Shown here: piece by piece, positions 53,256-61,370 of the stretch | How positions within the stretch are numbered: the stretch's first letter is position 1 | How the letters are laid out: every line of letters starts with the position of its first letter | Assembly (NCBI RefSeq): GCF_011064595.1 | Contig: NZ_JAALJI010000002.1 | Location: 372,001-436,000 of the forward strand | From: Paludisphaera soli | Lineage (GTDB): Bacteria > Planctomycetota > Planctomycetia > Isosphaerales > Isosphaeraceae | Length of the DNA: 64,000 nucleotides | Direction: 5' to 3' | Notes under the pieces: model-generated | What the model saw: only the letters and a program-made list of their open reading frames with translations | Told to the model about the DNA's origin: nothing | Databases searched by the model: none | Made by a program: the position numbers and the translations under genes

Positions 53256-54055
53256 GACTTCATTCCTCGCTTCATGTGGACGGTGACGGGCTTCAACAAG
53301 AGGTCGGGGCCGACGCCGGCGCGGAGCGGCTCGCCGTGGCGGCCGTCGCAGATGCTGCTGAGCCCGGCGAAGCGATCGCGGATCGTGGTGTGCAAGAGCG
53401 GGATCCGGGTCTGGGTCTCGCCGCACTGGTTGGCGAAGACGACCGGGATGCCCAGGTCCTCGGCGACCCGCCCGGGGATGTCGCTGCAGAGGGGGCCGAC
53501 CCGGCCCAAAAGCCAGTGCCGGCGGCCGGTGCCGCGGTCGGCGAACTCGGGCCAGGCGGCCGAGACCACCGCCAGGTCGATCCGGTCGCGATACTCCTGC
53601 CAGACCCGGTCGTAGATCATGTCGGCGCAGACGGCGAAGCCCACGCGGCCCCAGGGGGTCGGCACGATCAGGGGGCTGCGGCCGGGGTGGAACCGGAACC
53701 GTTCCCAGAAGACGAGGTTCCGCTTGCGGTAGACGTGCAGGTCGCCGCCGGGGGTGCAGAAGGCGAGCGAGTCGTACAGGTGCCGCCCCTCGCGCTCGAC
53801 GTAGCCGGCGGCGATGTGGAGGTTCCACTGCCGGGCGCGTCGGAGGAGGTAGGTCATCGTCGGCCCTTCCGGCGTCTCGCCGTAGGGCCCGAAGTCGGGG
53901 CAGAGGCTGTAGCCCGTGTTGAACAGCTCGGGCAGGACGACGAGTTCGGCCCCGGCGTCGCGGGCCTGCCGGAGCAGGCCGTCGGCGCGCTGGAGGTTGG
54001 CCGAGAGGTCGAGCAGGTCGCTCGGCATTTGTACGGCGGCGGCCATCAACTTCAC
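53195..54055 (-). CDS. Carbon-nitrogen hydrolase (nitrilase superfamily)
   Basis: 286 residues from a GTG at 54055 (VKLMAAAVQMPSDLLD) with GGAGG nine bases upstream; an ATG at 54073 adds six residues. The Glu-Lys-Cys triad is intact: LPELFNTGY, YRKRNLVFW and GFAVCADMIYD. The substrate is an amide or carbamoyl compound not decidable here. The C-terminal 20 residues (SWHFTSHSAPAAASSASAP) look like non-coding sequence, and the other frame at this point encodes a plausible membrane helix, so a frameshift near 53260 is possible. Confidence 0.85.
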   Translation of the reverse strand: MKLMAAAVQMPSDLLDLSANLQRADGLLRQARDAGAELVVLPELFNTGYSLCPDFGPYGETPEGPTMTYLLRRARQWNLHIAAGYVEREGRHLYDSLAFCTPGGDLHVYRKRNLVFWERFRFHPGRSPLIVPTPWGRVGFAVCADMIYDRVWQEYRDRIDLAVVSAAWPEFADRGTGRRHWLLGRVGPLCSDIPGRVAEDLGIPVVFANQCGETQTRIPLLHTTIRDRFAGLSSICDGRHGEPLRAGVGPDLLLKPVTVHMKRGMKSWHFTSHSAPAAASSASAPS

Positions 54056-54242
54056 TTCAGTCCACCTCCACATCCCTGAGGACGGCGAACGCGATGTCGG
54101 GTCTCGGTTCGCGGGGGAGCGATTCCCCCGGTTGGGACCGGCCCCGCCGATTTTCCTCGATCATCGGAATCGGCGGGCCGGCGTCTTGAGCCGGACGATC
54201 CTGTCCGGCCCGGTTCGAGGCTCATCGATCAGGCTGCGTGCA

Positions 54243-54713
54243 TCAATCGAAGCCCAGCCAGGCGAGGAACCCGCGCCGCCGGGGCGTCGGGGGAGCCTGG
54301 GACTCGGCCCGGAGGTTGTTGGCCCGGTCGTACAGGTCGTTGGCCGCGGGGGACTGCGCCGGCTGGAGGTCGTAGGTGAACTCGCGCTCGTCCCGCAGGG
54401 TGAACGGCACCACGTTCTCGGCGAAGAACTCGGTGAGCAGGTTGTCCCACCAGGGGGCGGGGACCGGCTGGATGACGGTCTTGGTCTCGAAGCCGTCCTT
54501 GATGAGGGTGACCTCGCGGTCGCCGTAGAAGGTGAACTGCTTCGAGACCGGCGTCGGCCCGATCTCCTCGTCGTTGACGATCACCTGCGCGCCGGGGGGC
54601 TCGCTCCGGATCGTGTAGCGACGGATCACGCAGCCGGTGTTCAGGCACAGGCAGGCGACCGCCAGCGCGAGGCTCGCCGCCGCGCGACGGCCCACCTTCG
54701 GGGAACTCACCAT
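54243..54713 (-). CDS. PEGA-domain lipoprotein
   Basis: 156 residues from the ATG at 54713 (GGGAG 8 bases upstream). A signal with a lipobox-like LNTGC (about residues 24-28, non-ideal Asn at -3) precedes a PEGA domain: YTIRSEPPGAQVIVNDEEIG, PTPVSKQFTFYGDREVTLIK, DGFETKT. PEGA domains are surface modules thought to bind protein or envelope polymers. The C-terminus is Pro/Arg-rich with GFLAWLGFD. A good promoter lies upstream. Confidence 0.85.
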   Translation of the reverse strand: MVSSPKVGRRAAASLALAVACLCLNTGCVIRRYTIRSEPPGAQVIVNDEEIGPTPVSKQFTFYGDREVTLIKDGFETKTVIQPVPAPWWDNLLTEFFAENVVPFTLRDEREFTYDLQPAQSPAANDLYDRANNLRAESQAPPTPRRRGFLAWLGFD

Positions 54714-54807
54714 CCTTGGCTCTCCCATCTCGCCGGCCGGACCCGGCCAATCCCGAGGACGTCCCCGTCGGGGCGCGTCGGCGCTCCGCGGGGCGAGGGC
54801 GGCCGGG

Positions 54808-54836
54808 ATTCTAACCTTGACGCCCTAACCCGGCAA
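54808..54836 (-). promoter_or_regulatory. Sigma70-like promoter of the PEGA lipoprotein gene
   Basis: On the minus strand, TTGCCG (54831-54836), exactly 17 bases and TAGAAT (54808-54813), about 95 bases before the start codon. Confidence 0.5.
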
Positions 54837-54867
54837 GGCGGCTTGAGCCGCGAAATCGGCGTCCCCG

Positions 54868-55323
54868 TCAGGCCCCGGAATCCTCCCCCTCGCCCCGCGT
54901 CATGTGCAGGAGCGGGAACGGGTTCCCCTGCCCGTCGCGCGGCGATCGGCCCGCCACGCGGAACCCCATCCGCCGGTAAAAGCCGACGGCCTGGGGGTTT
55001 TGCTCGTTGACGTCTACCTCATCGCACCCCAGCCGATCGACGGCGTGGTCGACCAGCATCCGGCCCACGCCCTCGCCTCGGCGTTCCGGGGCCACGAACA
55101 GCATCTCGATCTTCCGGCCGGAGGTCCCCAGGAATCCGACCAGCGCCCCGGAATCGTCGCGGACGGCGGCCAGCTCGACGGCGTCCAGGTACTGGTCGAG
55201 GATCAGCGGCTTCATGACCTGGATGTCGACCTCGGTCAGGAAGTCGTGCGTGGCGCGCACGGAAGCCTCCCAGATCCGAACCAGGTGGGGATAGTCGGGC
55301 TTCGAGACGGGGACGATCGTCAT
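54868..55323 (-). CDS. GNAT-family N-acetyltransferase
   Basis: 151 residues. The acetyl-CoA loop is APERRGEGVGRMLVDHA (R-x-x-G-x-G/A), and NEQNPQAVGFYRRMGF is the typical GNAT end, as in the YjaB-type small acetyltransferases. The substrate is unknown. It is divergent from the leucyl aminopeptidase gene. Confidence 0.9.
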   Translation of the reverse strand: MTIVPVSKPDYPHLVRIWEASVRATHDFLTEVDIQVMKPLILDQYLDAVELAAVRDDSGALVGFLGTSGRKIEMLFVAPERRGEGVGRMLVDHAVDRLGCDEVDVNEQNPQAVGFYRRMGFRVAGRSPRDGQGNPFPLLHMTRGEGEDSGA

Positions 55324-55472
55324 GGCCGCTCCTTCGCCACATCTTGCCGCACCCGCCCCGCCGCCGCAAAGGGAAACGCCTTGGCGCGTCCGGGACGCCC
55401 TGCGATCATCGGTTTCCGGGCTCGGGCCGAGCCCCTCGCCATCCTCCCTTCGCCAGGACAGAGCCCGCCATC

Positions 55473-56963
55473 ATGACGATCCGGATCATCCGCCAGCCGC
55501 TGACGACCGTGGACGCGCCCTGGATCGCCGTGGGGATCTTCGAGAAGAACGGCGGGCCCGCGTCCGACCTGACCGGGACCTCGATCGAGGCCCTCGCCGC
55601 CAGGCTGTTGGAGGAGAAGGAGATCAAGGGGTCGGTCGGGGAGACGACGGCCCTGCACGAGCCGGTCGGCTTCCTGACCAGGGGGGTGCTGCTGGCGGGC
55701 CTCGGTCCGAGGGCCAAGTTCGACGCCCGCAACGCCTACGCGGCCGGCGTGGCGCTGGCGAAGCGGCTGGCCGGCAAGCCCCGCGAGAAGGTCGCGGTGA
55801 GCCTGGCCGCCGTCCTCGAAGCGGGCGACGCCGCGCCCGTCTCGGCGCTCGTCGAGGGCCTGATCGTCGGCATGCAGGGGCCCGGCCTGCACAAGACCGA
55901 GCCCAACCGGCACCCGTTCGAGGTCGTCTTCGTCGCCCCCGACGGCACTTCGGACGAGCGGCTCGTGGGGTTGGAGCGGCTCGCGGCCCGGGGCGAGGTC
56001 GTCGGCCAGGCGGTGAACCTGGCGCGGACGCTGGCCAACACGCCCCCCTCGGAGAAGCCGCCCAAGGTGCTGGCCGAGGTGATCCGCAAGGCGGCCGAGG
56101 AGCACGGCGTCGCGGTCGAGGTCTGGGACCCGGCGCGGATCCGGGCCGAGCGATTCGGCGGGCTTTTGGCCGTGGCCGCCGGCTCCGACGAGCCGCCGGC
56201 CTTCGTGACCCTCGACTACCTCAACGGGGGCGACGCCCCGACCCTGGCCCTGGTCGGCAAGGGGGTGACGTTCGACTCCGGCGGCCTCAGCCTCAAGCCG
56301 AGCGCCTCGATGGAGGACATGAAGGCCGACATGACCGGCGCGGCGGTGGTCGTCGCGGCGATCCTGGCGGCGGCCCGGCTGGAGCTTCCGATCAACGTCA
56401 AGGGATACGTCGCCCTGACCGAGAACATGACCGGCGGCCGGGCCATGAAGCTGGGCGACGTCCTCACGATGCGCAACGGCAAGACCGTCGAGGTGATGAA
56501 CACCGACGCCGAAGGACGGCTGATCCTGGCCGACGCCCTCAGCTACGCGGCCGAGGCGCAGCCCGCGCGGATGATCGACCTGGCCACGCTGACGGGGGCC
56601 TGCCTGGTCGCCCTGGGGACGAAGATCGCCGGCCTGTTCGGCAACGAGGAGGCGTTCGCGAAGGAGCTGGCCGAGGCGAGCCAGGCGGCCGGCGAGCGGG
56701 TCTGGGCCCTGCCCCTCGACGACGACTTCAAGGACTCGCTCAAGAGCAGCGTCGCCGACATGAAGAACGTCGGGGCCCGCTGGGGGGGCGCGGTCACCGC
56801 CGCCAAGTTCCTCCAGGAGTTCGTCGCCGACGTCCCCTGGATCCACCTGGACATCGCCGGCCCGAGCTGGGCGGACTCCGAGTCCGCGAGCCGCGACGCC
56901 GGTGGGACCGGCTGCTTCGTCCGGACGCTGACGGTCCTCATGGAGGCTGCGGCCCGGTCATGA
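55473..56963 (+). CDS. pepA: Leucyl aminopeptidase (M17)
   Basis: 496 residues from the ATG at 55473 (MTIRIIRQPLTTVDAP). The C-terminal catalytic domain holds the two-zinc site: VGKGVTFDSGGLSLKPS (Lys and Asp), DMTGAAVV and NTDAEGRLILADALSY, the M17 signature. N-terminal macro-like domain present. It removes N-terminal residues from peptides as a hexamer in the cytoplasm. Confidence 0.95.
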   Translation: MTIRIIRQPLTTVDAPWIAVGIFEKNGGPASDLTGTSIEALAARLLEEKEIKGSVGETTALHEPVGFLTRGVLLAGLGPRAKFDARNAYAAGVALAKRLAGKPREKVAVSLAAVLEAGDAAPVSALVEGLIVGMQGPGLHKTEPNRHPFEVVFVAPDGTSDERLVGLERLAARGEVVGQAVNLARTLANTPPSEKPPKVLAEVIRKAAEEHGVAVEVWDPARIRAERFGGLLAVAAGSDEPPAFVTLDYLNGGDAPTLALVGKGVTFDSGGLSLKPSASMEDMKADMTGAAVVVAAILAAARLELPINVKGYVALTENMTGGRAMKLGDVLTMRNGKTVEVMNTDAEGRLILADALSYAAEAQPARMIDLATLTGACLVALGTKIAGLFGNEEAFAKELAEASQAAGERVWALPLDDDFKDSLKSSVADMKNVGARWGGAVTAAKFLQEFVADVPWIHLDIAGPSWADSESASRDAGGTGCFVRTLTVLMEAAARS

Positions 56964-57001
56964 CCCCCGGGATCGGGGCTCGGAGGAGGGAGAGGCCCGA
57001 T

Positions 57002-57469
57002 TCAGCCCGCCGCGTGGCGAAAGCGTGGGCGGGCGGGGTCGAACCGGCAGGGGATCCGCGAGCTGTTGACGTCGAGGGCGGTCAGGATCGCGCGGATCTC
57101 ATCCATCGGCTGGTCGGCGTCCATCGCCCACTGGATGATGTGGAGGTTCTCCTCGCCCCACTTGAAATGCTCGAGGATCGTGTCGACGAGCGGGGAGTCG
57201 GCCAGGCCGGGGCGTTTCACCACGCCGTAGGCCTTGGCGTCGAACTCGACCCAGTAGGTCTCGCCGTGGAGGTGTTCCAGCCACCGCTGGCGGACGAAGC
57301 GGTTCCAGAAGCGACAGATCCAGGCCCGGATCGCCATCTCCCCGAGGTCGTGGCCCGCCTTCTCGCTCTCGATCCACTTGAACCGAAGGGCCTCCAGCTC
57401 GGCGCGCTCCTGAAGACTCGATCGGACCTTCGGCTCGATCTCGGCTTCGGCCATGGACAGAGGCACCAT
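57002..57469 (-). CDS. Hypothetical protein
   Basis: 155 residues from the ATG at 57469 (GGAGGGG just upstream); the TTG at 57481 is unlikely. Mostly helical (LQERAELEALRFKWIESEKA, MAIRAWICRFWNRFVRQRW), with YWVEFDAKAYGVVKRPGL in the middle. No family recognised; no export signal. It is convergent with the leucyl aminopeptidase gene. Confidence 0.7.
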   Translation of the reverse strand: MVPLSMAEAEIEPKVRSSLQERAELEALRFKWIESEKAGHDLGEMAIRAWICRFWNRFVRQRWLEHLHGETYWVEFDAKAYGVVKRPGLADSPLVDTILEHFKWGEENLHIIQWAMDADQPMDEIRAILTALDVNSSRIPCRFDPARPRFRHAAG

Positions 57470-57556
57470 CGACCCCTCCAAACAAGGACACGATCCGATC
57501 CCCGGCCTTTCTCACTCGGCCGGGAAGGCGGGCGAATGCAGACGGATCGGTCGGCC

Positions 57557-57576
57557 TTACCTGTATCTACTGGTAA
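57557..57576. promoter_or_regulatory. Imperfect 20-bp palindrome, possible operator
   Basis: TTACC-t-GTA-t ctac-t-GGTAA, with two mismatched pairs per half, 88 bases upstream of the 57469 start in a 308-base gap (57470-57777) that otherwise shows nothing. It has the size of a dimeric repressor site, but one copy only. Confidence 0.25.
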
Positions 57577-57777
57577 AGCCCCGGAAACGTGGGCGAGCCC
57601 GGATCGATTTTTCGCCGAGATTGGACTGGAGTCGAAGTTACGCCCTTTTTCGCGCCCCGGCAAGTCTCTTCTCGAAAGGCCCCCGTCGCGCCGGGGCGGA
57701 TCCTCGGGAGCCTCCTCGACGAGGTCGGGCCGGTGTCGTTTTGCAGCAACATGGCCGACCCAGGGGAGATTTCGGGA

Positions 57778-59781
57778 TCATCGAGCCGACGAGCTGGAGA
57801 ACCAAGCAAGCTTCGTGCCGAACATGACGGCGACCCCCGCTCGGCCCGCCGCGCAGGGCCCCACGGGCTGCGGCGCCACGGCCCGCCAGCGGACGCGGCC
57901 GTCGAGCCCGGCGCAGAGGACGTGGACGTCCTTGCGGGCGATGCGGAGCGGCCGGCCTTCGGGGTCGAGCGCGTAGACGTCGTTGGCACCGCCGCCGGGG
58001 GCCCCTTCGTACCGGACGTCGCCGGCGCCGTCGAACGCCAGGGCGCGGCCGTCGGCCGAAGCGATCACGGCGAACGGCCCGAGCCGGGCGAGCGACCAGG
58101 CCTCGAAGGGGAGCCGGCGGCTCCAGGCCACGCCCCCCCGGAGGTCGTGCCCCTTCAGCTCCTGGGCCCGCCGGGCCAGCGTGATCCAGGCGAGCCCCGG
58201 CGGCGAGCCCTCGGGGGCCTCGATGAGGAACGGCGGGTCGGCCGCGTCGAAGCCGCCGCTCGGCGTGATCTCGCCCGCCGGGTCGAAGACCAGGAGCCGG
58301 CCGTCGTTGGTGGTCGCCGCGGCGAAGCCCTCGACGCCGATCGCCACGTCCTCGATCGCCGAGGGCAGCTCGTGCTTCCAGACCCAGCGCCCCGCCGGGG
58401 TCGCGCGGCCGATCCGGTCGCGCTCCTGGACGATCGCCAGTCCGAAGGAGTCGGGCTTGATCGCCAGGTGGGTCAGCTCGACCAGCCGGAGGTCCACCCG
58501 CCGACTCTCCCCGCGCCTCAGGTCGCAGAGGGCCACCTGGCGGTCGGTGGCCGCCGCCAGCCACCCCGGCGCGGTGCGGAGGATCCGGCCGACCCCCGTC
58601 GTCTCCGGCCCCGCCCCGAGCTTGCGGCCGTCCGTGCCGTAGAGTTCCAGCCGGTTCGGGCTGGAGAAGACGGCGATGCACGGCGGGTCGTCGCAGACGA
58701 TCGACACCACGGTCTCGGCCTGGTCCTCGGTCTGCACCGCCTGCACCGCCCAGTCGGGGTTGCGGACCGATCCGGTCCCCCCACGCCCCCGGGCGGCCCC
58801 GCCGGCCGGGGCGGGCGCCGTCGCCGAGGCGCGGGCCGGCTTCGCCGCCTCGCGGCCGGCCGGGGGCCCGAAGAAGTCCAGCCGGGTGATCTCGCCGGTG
58901 GCCCGGCCGTGGATGGCGAACCGGCCGAGGGGGTCGATCTCCAGCGCGATGACGGGGCGGTCCAGGCGGGTCCGCCAGCGGACGTTCCCCGCCGAGTTCA
59001 TGATCGCCAGCTCCCCCTCGATCGTCGCCGCGGCGATCGTCCGGCCGGGGAAGTCGGGGACGGCGTGCGAGACGGTCCCCCCTAGGTGGTACGAGCCGGC
59101 GTTGCGGCCATCGAGCCCGAAGCGCTGGACGCCGTGCGTGAAGCAGCTCGCCAGGATCATCGAGCCGTCGCCGCTGCAGGTCAGCCGGCCCACGTTCGAC
59201 ATCAGGCGGTCCTGCCAGGCGACCTCGGGCTCCAGCCGGCCCGGCGTGCGCGAAGCCTCCAGGTCCACCCCCGCGAGCATCCCGAACGCCGCGGCCCCGA
59301 CCACGAACGGCCGGTCGGGGACGAAGCAGAGGTGCGCGATCGGCTGGATCGTCTCGATCCGCCCCGCCGCCCGGCCGTGGCGGTTCACGAGCTGAACCGC
59401 CCCCAGCCGGCTCCCCACGGCGACGTAGCGGCCGAACGGGTCGGTCGCCACGAACGACGCCTCGCCCGGCGCGGCGCGCTCGGCCTGGATCTCCAGGTCG
59501 CCGCTGAGGATCAAGAGGCCGGCGTCGTCGTTGTCGCAGAGGATCGCGACCAGCGAGCCGTCGTCGCTGATCGTCCCGGCCAGGACCCGGTTCGGCGACC
59601 GCGTGGACGAGGTCATCTCGCCGTGGACGTTCAGCAGGTAGAGCTGGTTCCCCTCGTCCCAGGCGAGGATCCGGCCCGCCTCGCGCGCGAACGCCAGCCC
59701 CTTCAACGGCGACTCGGTGACGACCGTCCAGGACTCCTCGGGCTCCAGCCGCGTGTTGCTGCGGGCGCTCATCTCGGACAT
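57778..59781 (-). CDS. Beta-propeller-like WD40-type protein
   Basis: 667 residues from the ATG at 59781 (MSEMSARSNTRLEPEESW); the frame extends to 59946 but that part is low-complexity. Repeated blades of about 40 residues: GLAFAREAGRILAWDEGNQL, VLAGTISDDGSLVAILCDND and VAIGVEGFAAATTNDGRLLV show the aspartate/glycine turns of propellers. A Pro/Ala-rich linker near the middle (ATAPAPAGGAARGRGGTG) suggests two propellers. No signal peptide and no enzymatic motif. Confidence 0.85.
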   Translation of the reverse strand: MSEMSARSNTRLEPEESWTVVTESPLKGLAFAREAGRILAWDEGNQLYLLNVHGEMTSSTRSPNRVLAGTISDDGSLVAILCDNDDAGLLILSGDLEIQAERAAPGEASFVATDPFGRYVAVGSRLGAVQLVNRHGRAAGRIETIQPIAHLCFVPDRPFVVGAAAFGMLAGVDLEASRTPGRLEPEVAWQDRLMSNVGRLTCSGDGSMILASCFTHGVQRFGLDGRNAGSYHLGGTVSHAVPDFPGRTIAAATIEGELAIMNSAGNVRWRTRLDRPVIALEIDPLGRFAIHGRATGEITRLDFFGPPAGREAAKPARASATAPAPAGGAARGRGGTGSVRNPDWAVQAVQTEDQAETVVSIVCDDPPCIAVFSSPNRLELYGTDGRKLGAGPETTGVGRILRTAPGWLAAATDRQVALCDLRRGESRRVDLRLVELTHLAIKPDSFGLAIVQERDRIGRATPAGRWVWKHELPSAIEDVAIGVEGFAAATTNDGRLLVFDPAGEITPSGGFDAADPPFLIEAPEGSPPGLAWITLARRAQELKGHDLRGGVAWSRRLPFEAWSLARLGPFAVIASADGRALAFDGAGDVRYEGAPGGGANDVYALDPEGRPLRIARKDVHVLCAGLDGRVRWRAVAPQPVGPCAAGRAGVAVMFGTKLAWFSSSSAR

Positions 59782-59972
59782 GGGGAGCGTCTTCACCCTC
59801 GTCGAAGTTCCCTGGGCGGCCGGTCCCGACGAGCGTCGGAGCCTCGCCGTCGATCGTCGCCTGCGGGGCGGGGAAAGGCAACCCCTGCCCGCGATCGTCG
59901 GGTTGACAGGATCGGGCTTCGGGGTATGAACAGGCTCGTCCCCCACGCGGGAAGTCCGAATGGAGTCGAGGC

Positions 59973-61370
59973 TTGAACGATCCGACCTCCCCGATCCCTC
60001 GGCGCCGAAGACTCGCCCGGCTGCTCATCGCGGCCGGCTGGTGGGGGCTCGTCGGCTGGTTCGTGCGCGAGACGCTGCGGACCCGCGACGCGGGCGCGGA
60101 GCACCTGATCGCGGCCGCGGCCCTGGCGTATCTCGCCGCCTGGTGCCCGATCCTGGCCCTCGCGCGATGGAGCCCGCCGGGGAAGCTCGCGCGGTTCGGG
60201 GCGTGCACGGCGTCGATCGCGGCGGCCTTCCTGGCGGTCGAGATCCCGGCGGCCCTCGGCGTCGTGGACTACCGCGAGGTCTTCCACACGCCGACGCCCC
60301 CCTGGAGGCGTTCCGGCAACCTCCCCGACCCGGACCTGCTCTACGCCCGGAAGCCCGACCAGCGGCTGCGGCTGCGGTTCGAGGGTTCGGACCGCCACGG
60401 CCTCCGCGACGCCCCCCCGGCGACCCCCTACACCTGCGACGTGACGCTCGACGGCCTGGGCTTCCGCAATCCGCCCGGCCTGGAGGCGGCGGACGTCGTC
60501 CTGGTCGGCGACTCGTTCGTCGAGGGGCTGCAGGTGGGCGACGACGAGCTGATCTCCACGAAGCTCGCCGAGCGGATGGGCGCCCCGGTGGCCAACCTGG
60601 GAAGGACCGGCTACGGACCCCGGCAGGAGCTGGCCGTGCTGGACCGCCACGCGGCGGGGTTCAGGCCCCGGGCGTGCGTCTGGTTCTTCTACGAGGGGAA
60701 CGACCTGCAAGACCTGGCGGCCTACGAGTCCGACCGCGAGCGGGTGAAGGCCCTGCGGCCCGAGTCCCCTCGCCGGGCCTGGTACGGCCGGTCGTTCGTC
60801 CGCAACGCCGCGGGCTGGCTGACCCGATCGTCGGCCCGCGACGCCACGGTCCCTGCCCGCGAGCGGGCCGGCGCGTTCCGAGACGACCAGGGCGCTTCGA
60901 CCCCGATCTACTTCTCCTGCGGCGTCCACGAGGGAGACGCCGAAGCCGTCCCCGGCCGCGCCAAGCCCGAGACGATGGCGCGATTGAAAGAGGTCTTCGC
61001 CGAGGCCGAGGCCCTCTGTCGGGCGCGCGGGATCGAGCTGGTCGTGGCCTTCGTGCCGTCGAAGTTCCGAGTCTACCGAGACCTCTGCGCGTTCGAGGCC
61101 GGCTCCCCCTGCCCCGGCTGGCCGGTCGACGACCTGCCGAACGCGGTCGCGAAGGCGGCGCGGGAAGCCTCGCCGGCGATCGAGTTCGTCGACCTGACCC
61201 CCCGGCTCCACGCCGAGGCGGAGGCCGGGAAGTTGGTCTACCTGCCGGACGACACCCACTGGTCGGCCGACGGCCACCAGGTCGCGGCCCTCGCGATCGC
61301 CGAGCGTCTCGACGACCGCGAGCGGGCCTCGACGGATTCAGCTCACTTGGGGGCCGTCGCCGCGCCCTGA
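59973..61370 (+). CDS. Membrane-anchored SGNH/GDSL hydrolase-like protein
   Basis: 465 residues from a TTG at 59973; no in-frame ATG or GTG lies upstream before a stop, and GGAG sits 7 bases before the TTG, so the rare start is well supported. Three N-terminal membrane helices (to about residue 90), then an SGNH domain: block I VVLVGDSFVEGLQVG with the Ser, an N in FYEGNDLQD and the Asp-x-x-His pair in DDTHWSADGH, the AlgX/AlgJ-like form. A role in acetylation or deacetylation of an envelope polymer is plausible. It is divergent from the propeller gene and overlaps the next gene by 28 bases. Confidence 0.85.
   Translation: MNDPTSPIPRRRRLARLLIAAGWWGLVGWFVRETLRTRDAGAEHLIAAAALAYLAAWCPILALARWSPPGKLARFGACTASIAAAFLAVEIPAALGVVDYREVFHTPTPPWRRSGNLPDPDLLYARKPDQRLRLRFEGSDRHGLRDAPPATPYTCDVTLDGLGFRNPPGLEAADVVLVGDSFVEGLQVGDDELISTKLAERMGAPVANLGRTGYGPRQELAVLDRHAAGFRPRACVWFFYEGNDLQDLAAYESDRERVKALRPESPRRAWYGRSFVRNAAGWLTRSSARDATVPARERAGAFRDDQGASTPIYFSCGVHEGDAEAVPGRAKPETMARLKEVFAEAEALCRARGIELVVAFVPSKFRVYRDLCAFEAGSPCPGWPVDDLPNAVAKAAREASPAIEFVDLTPRLHAEAEAGKLVYLPDDTHWSADGHQVAALAIAERLDDRERASTDSAHLGAVAAP

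Noticed and set aside
57638-60208. Minus-strand open frame of 856 residues overlapping the propeller gene
   Set aside because: Arg/Pro/Gly-rich frame shadow; the 57778-59781 frame has propeller blades and normal composition.
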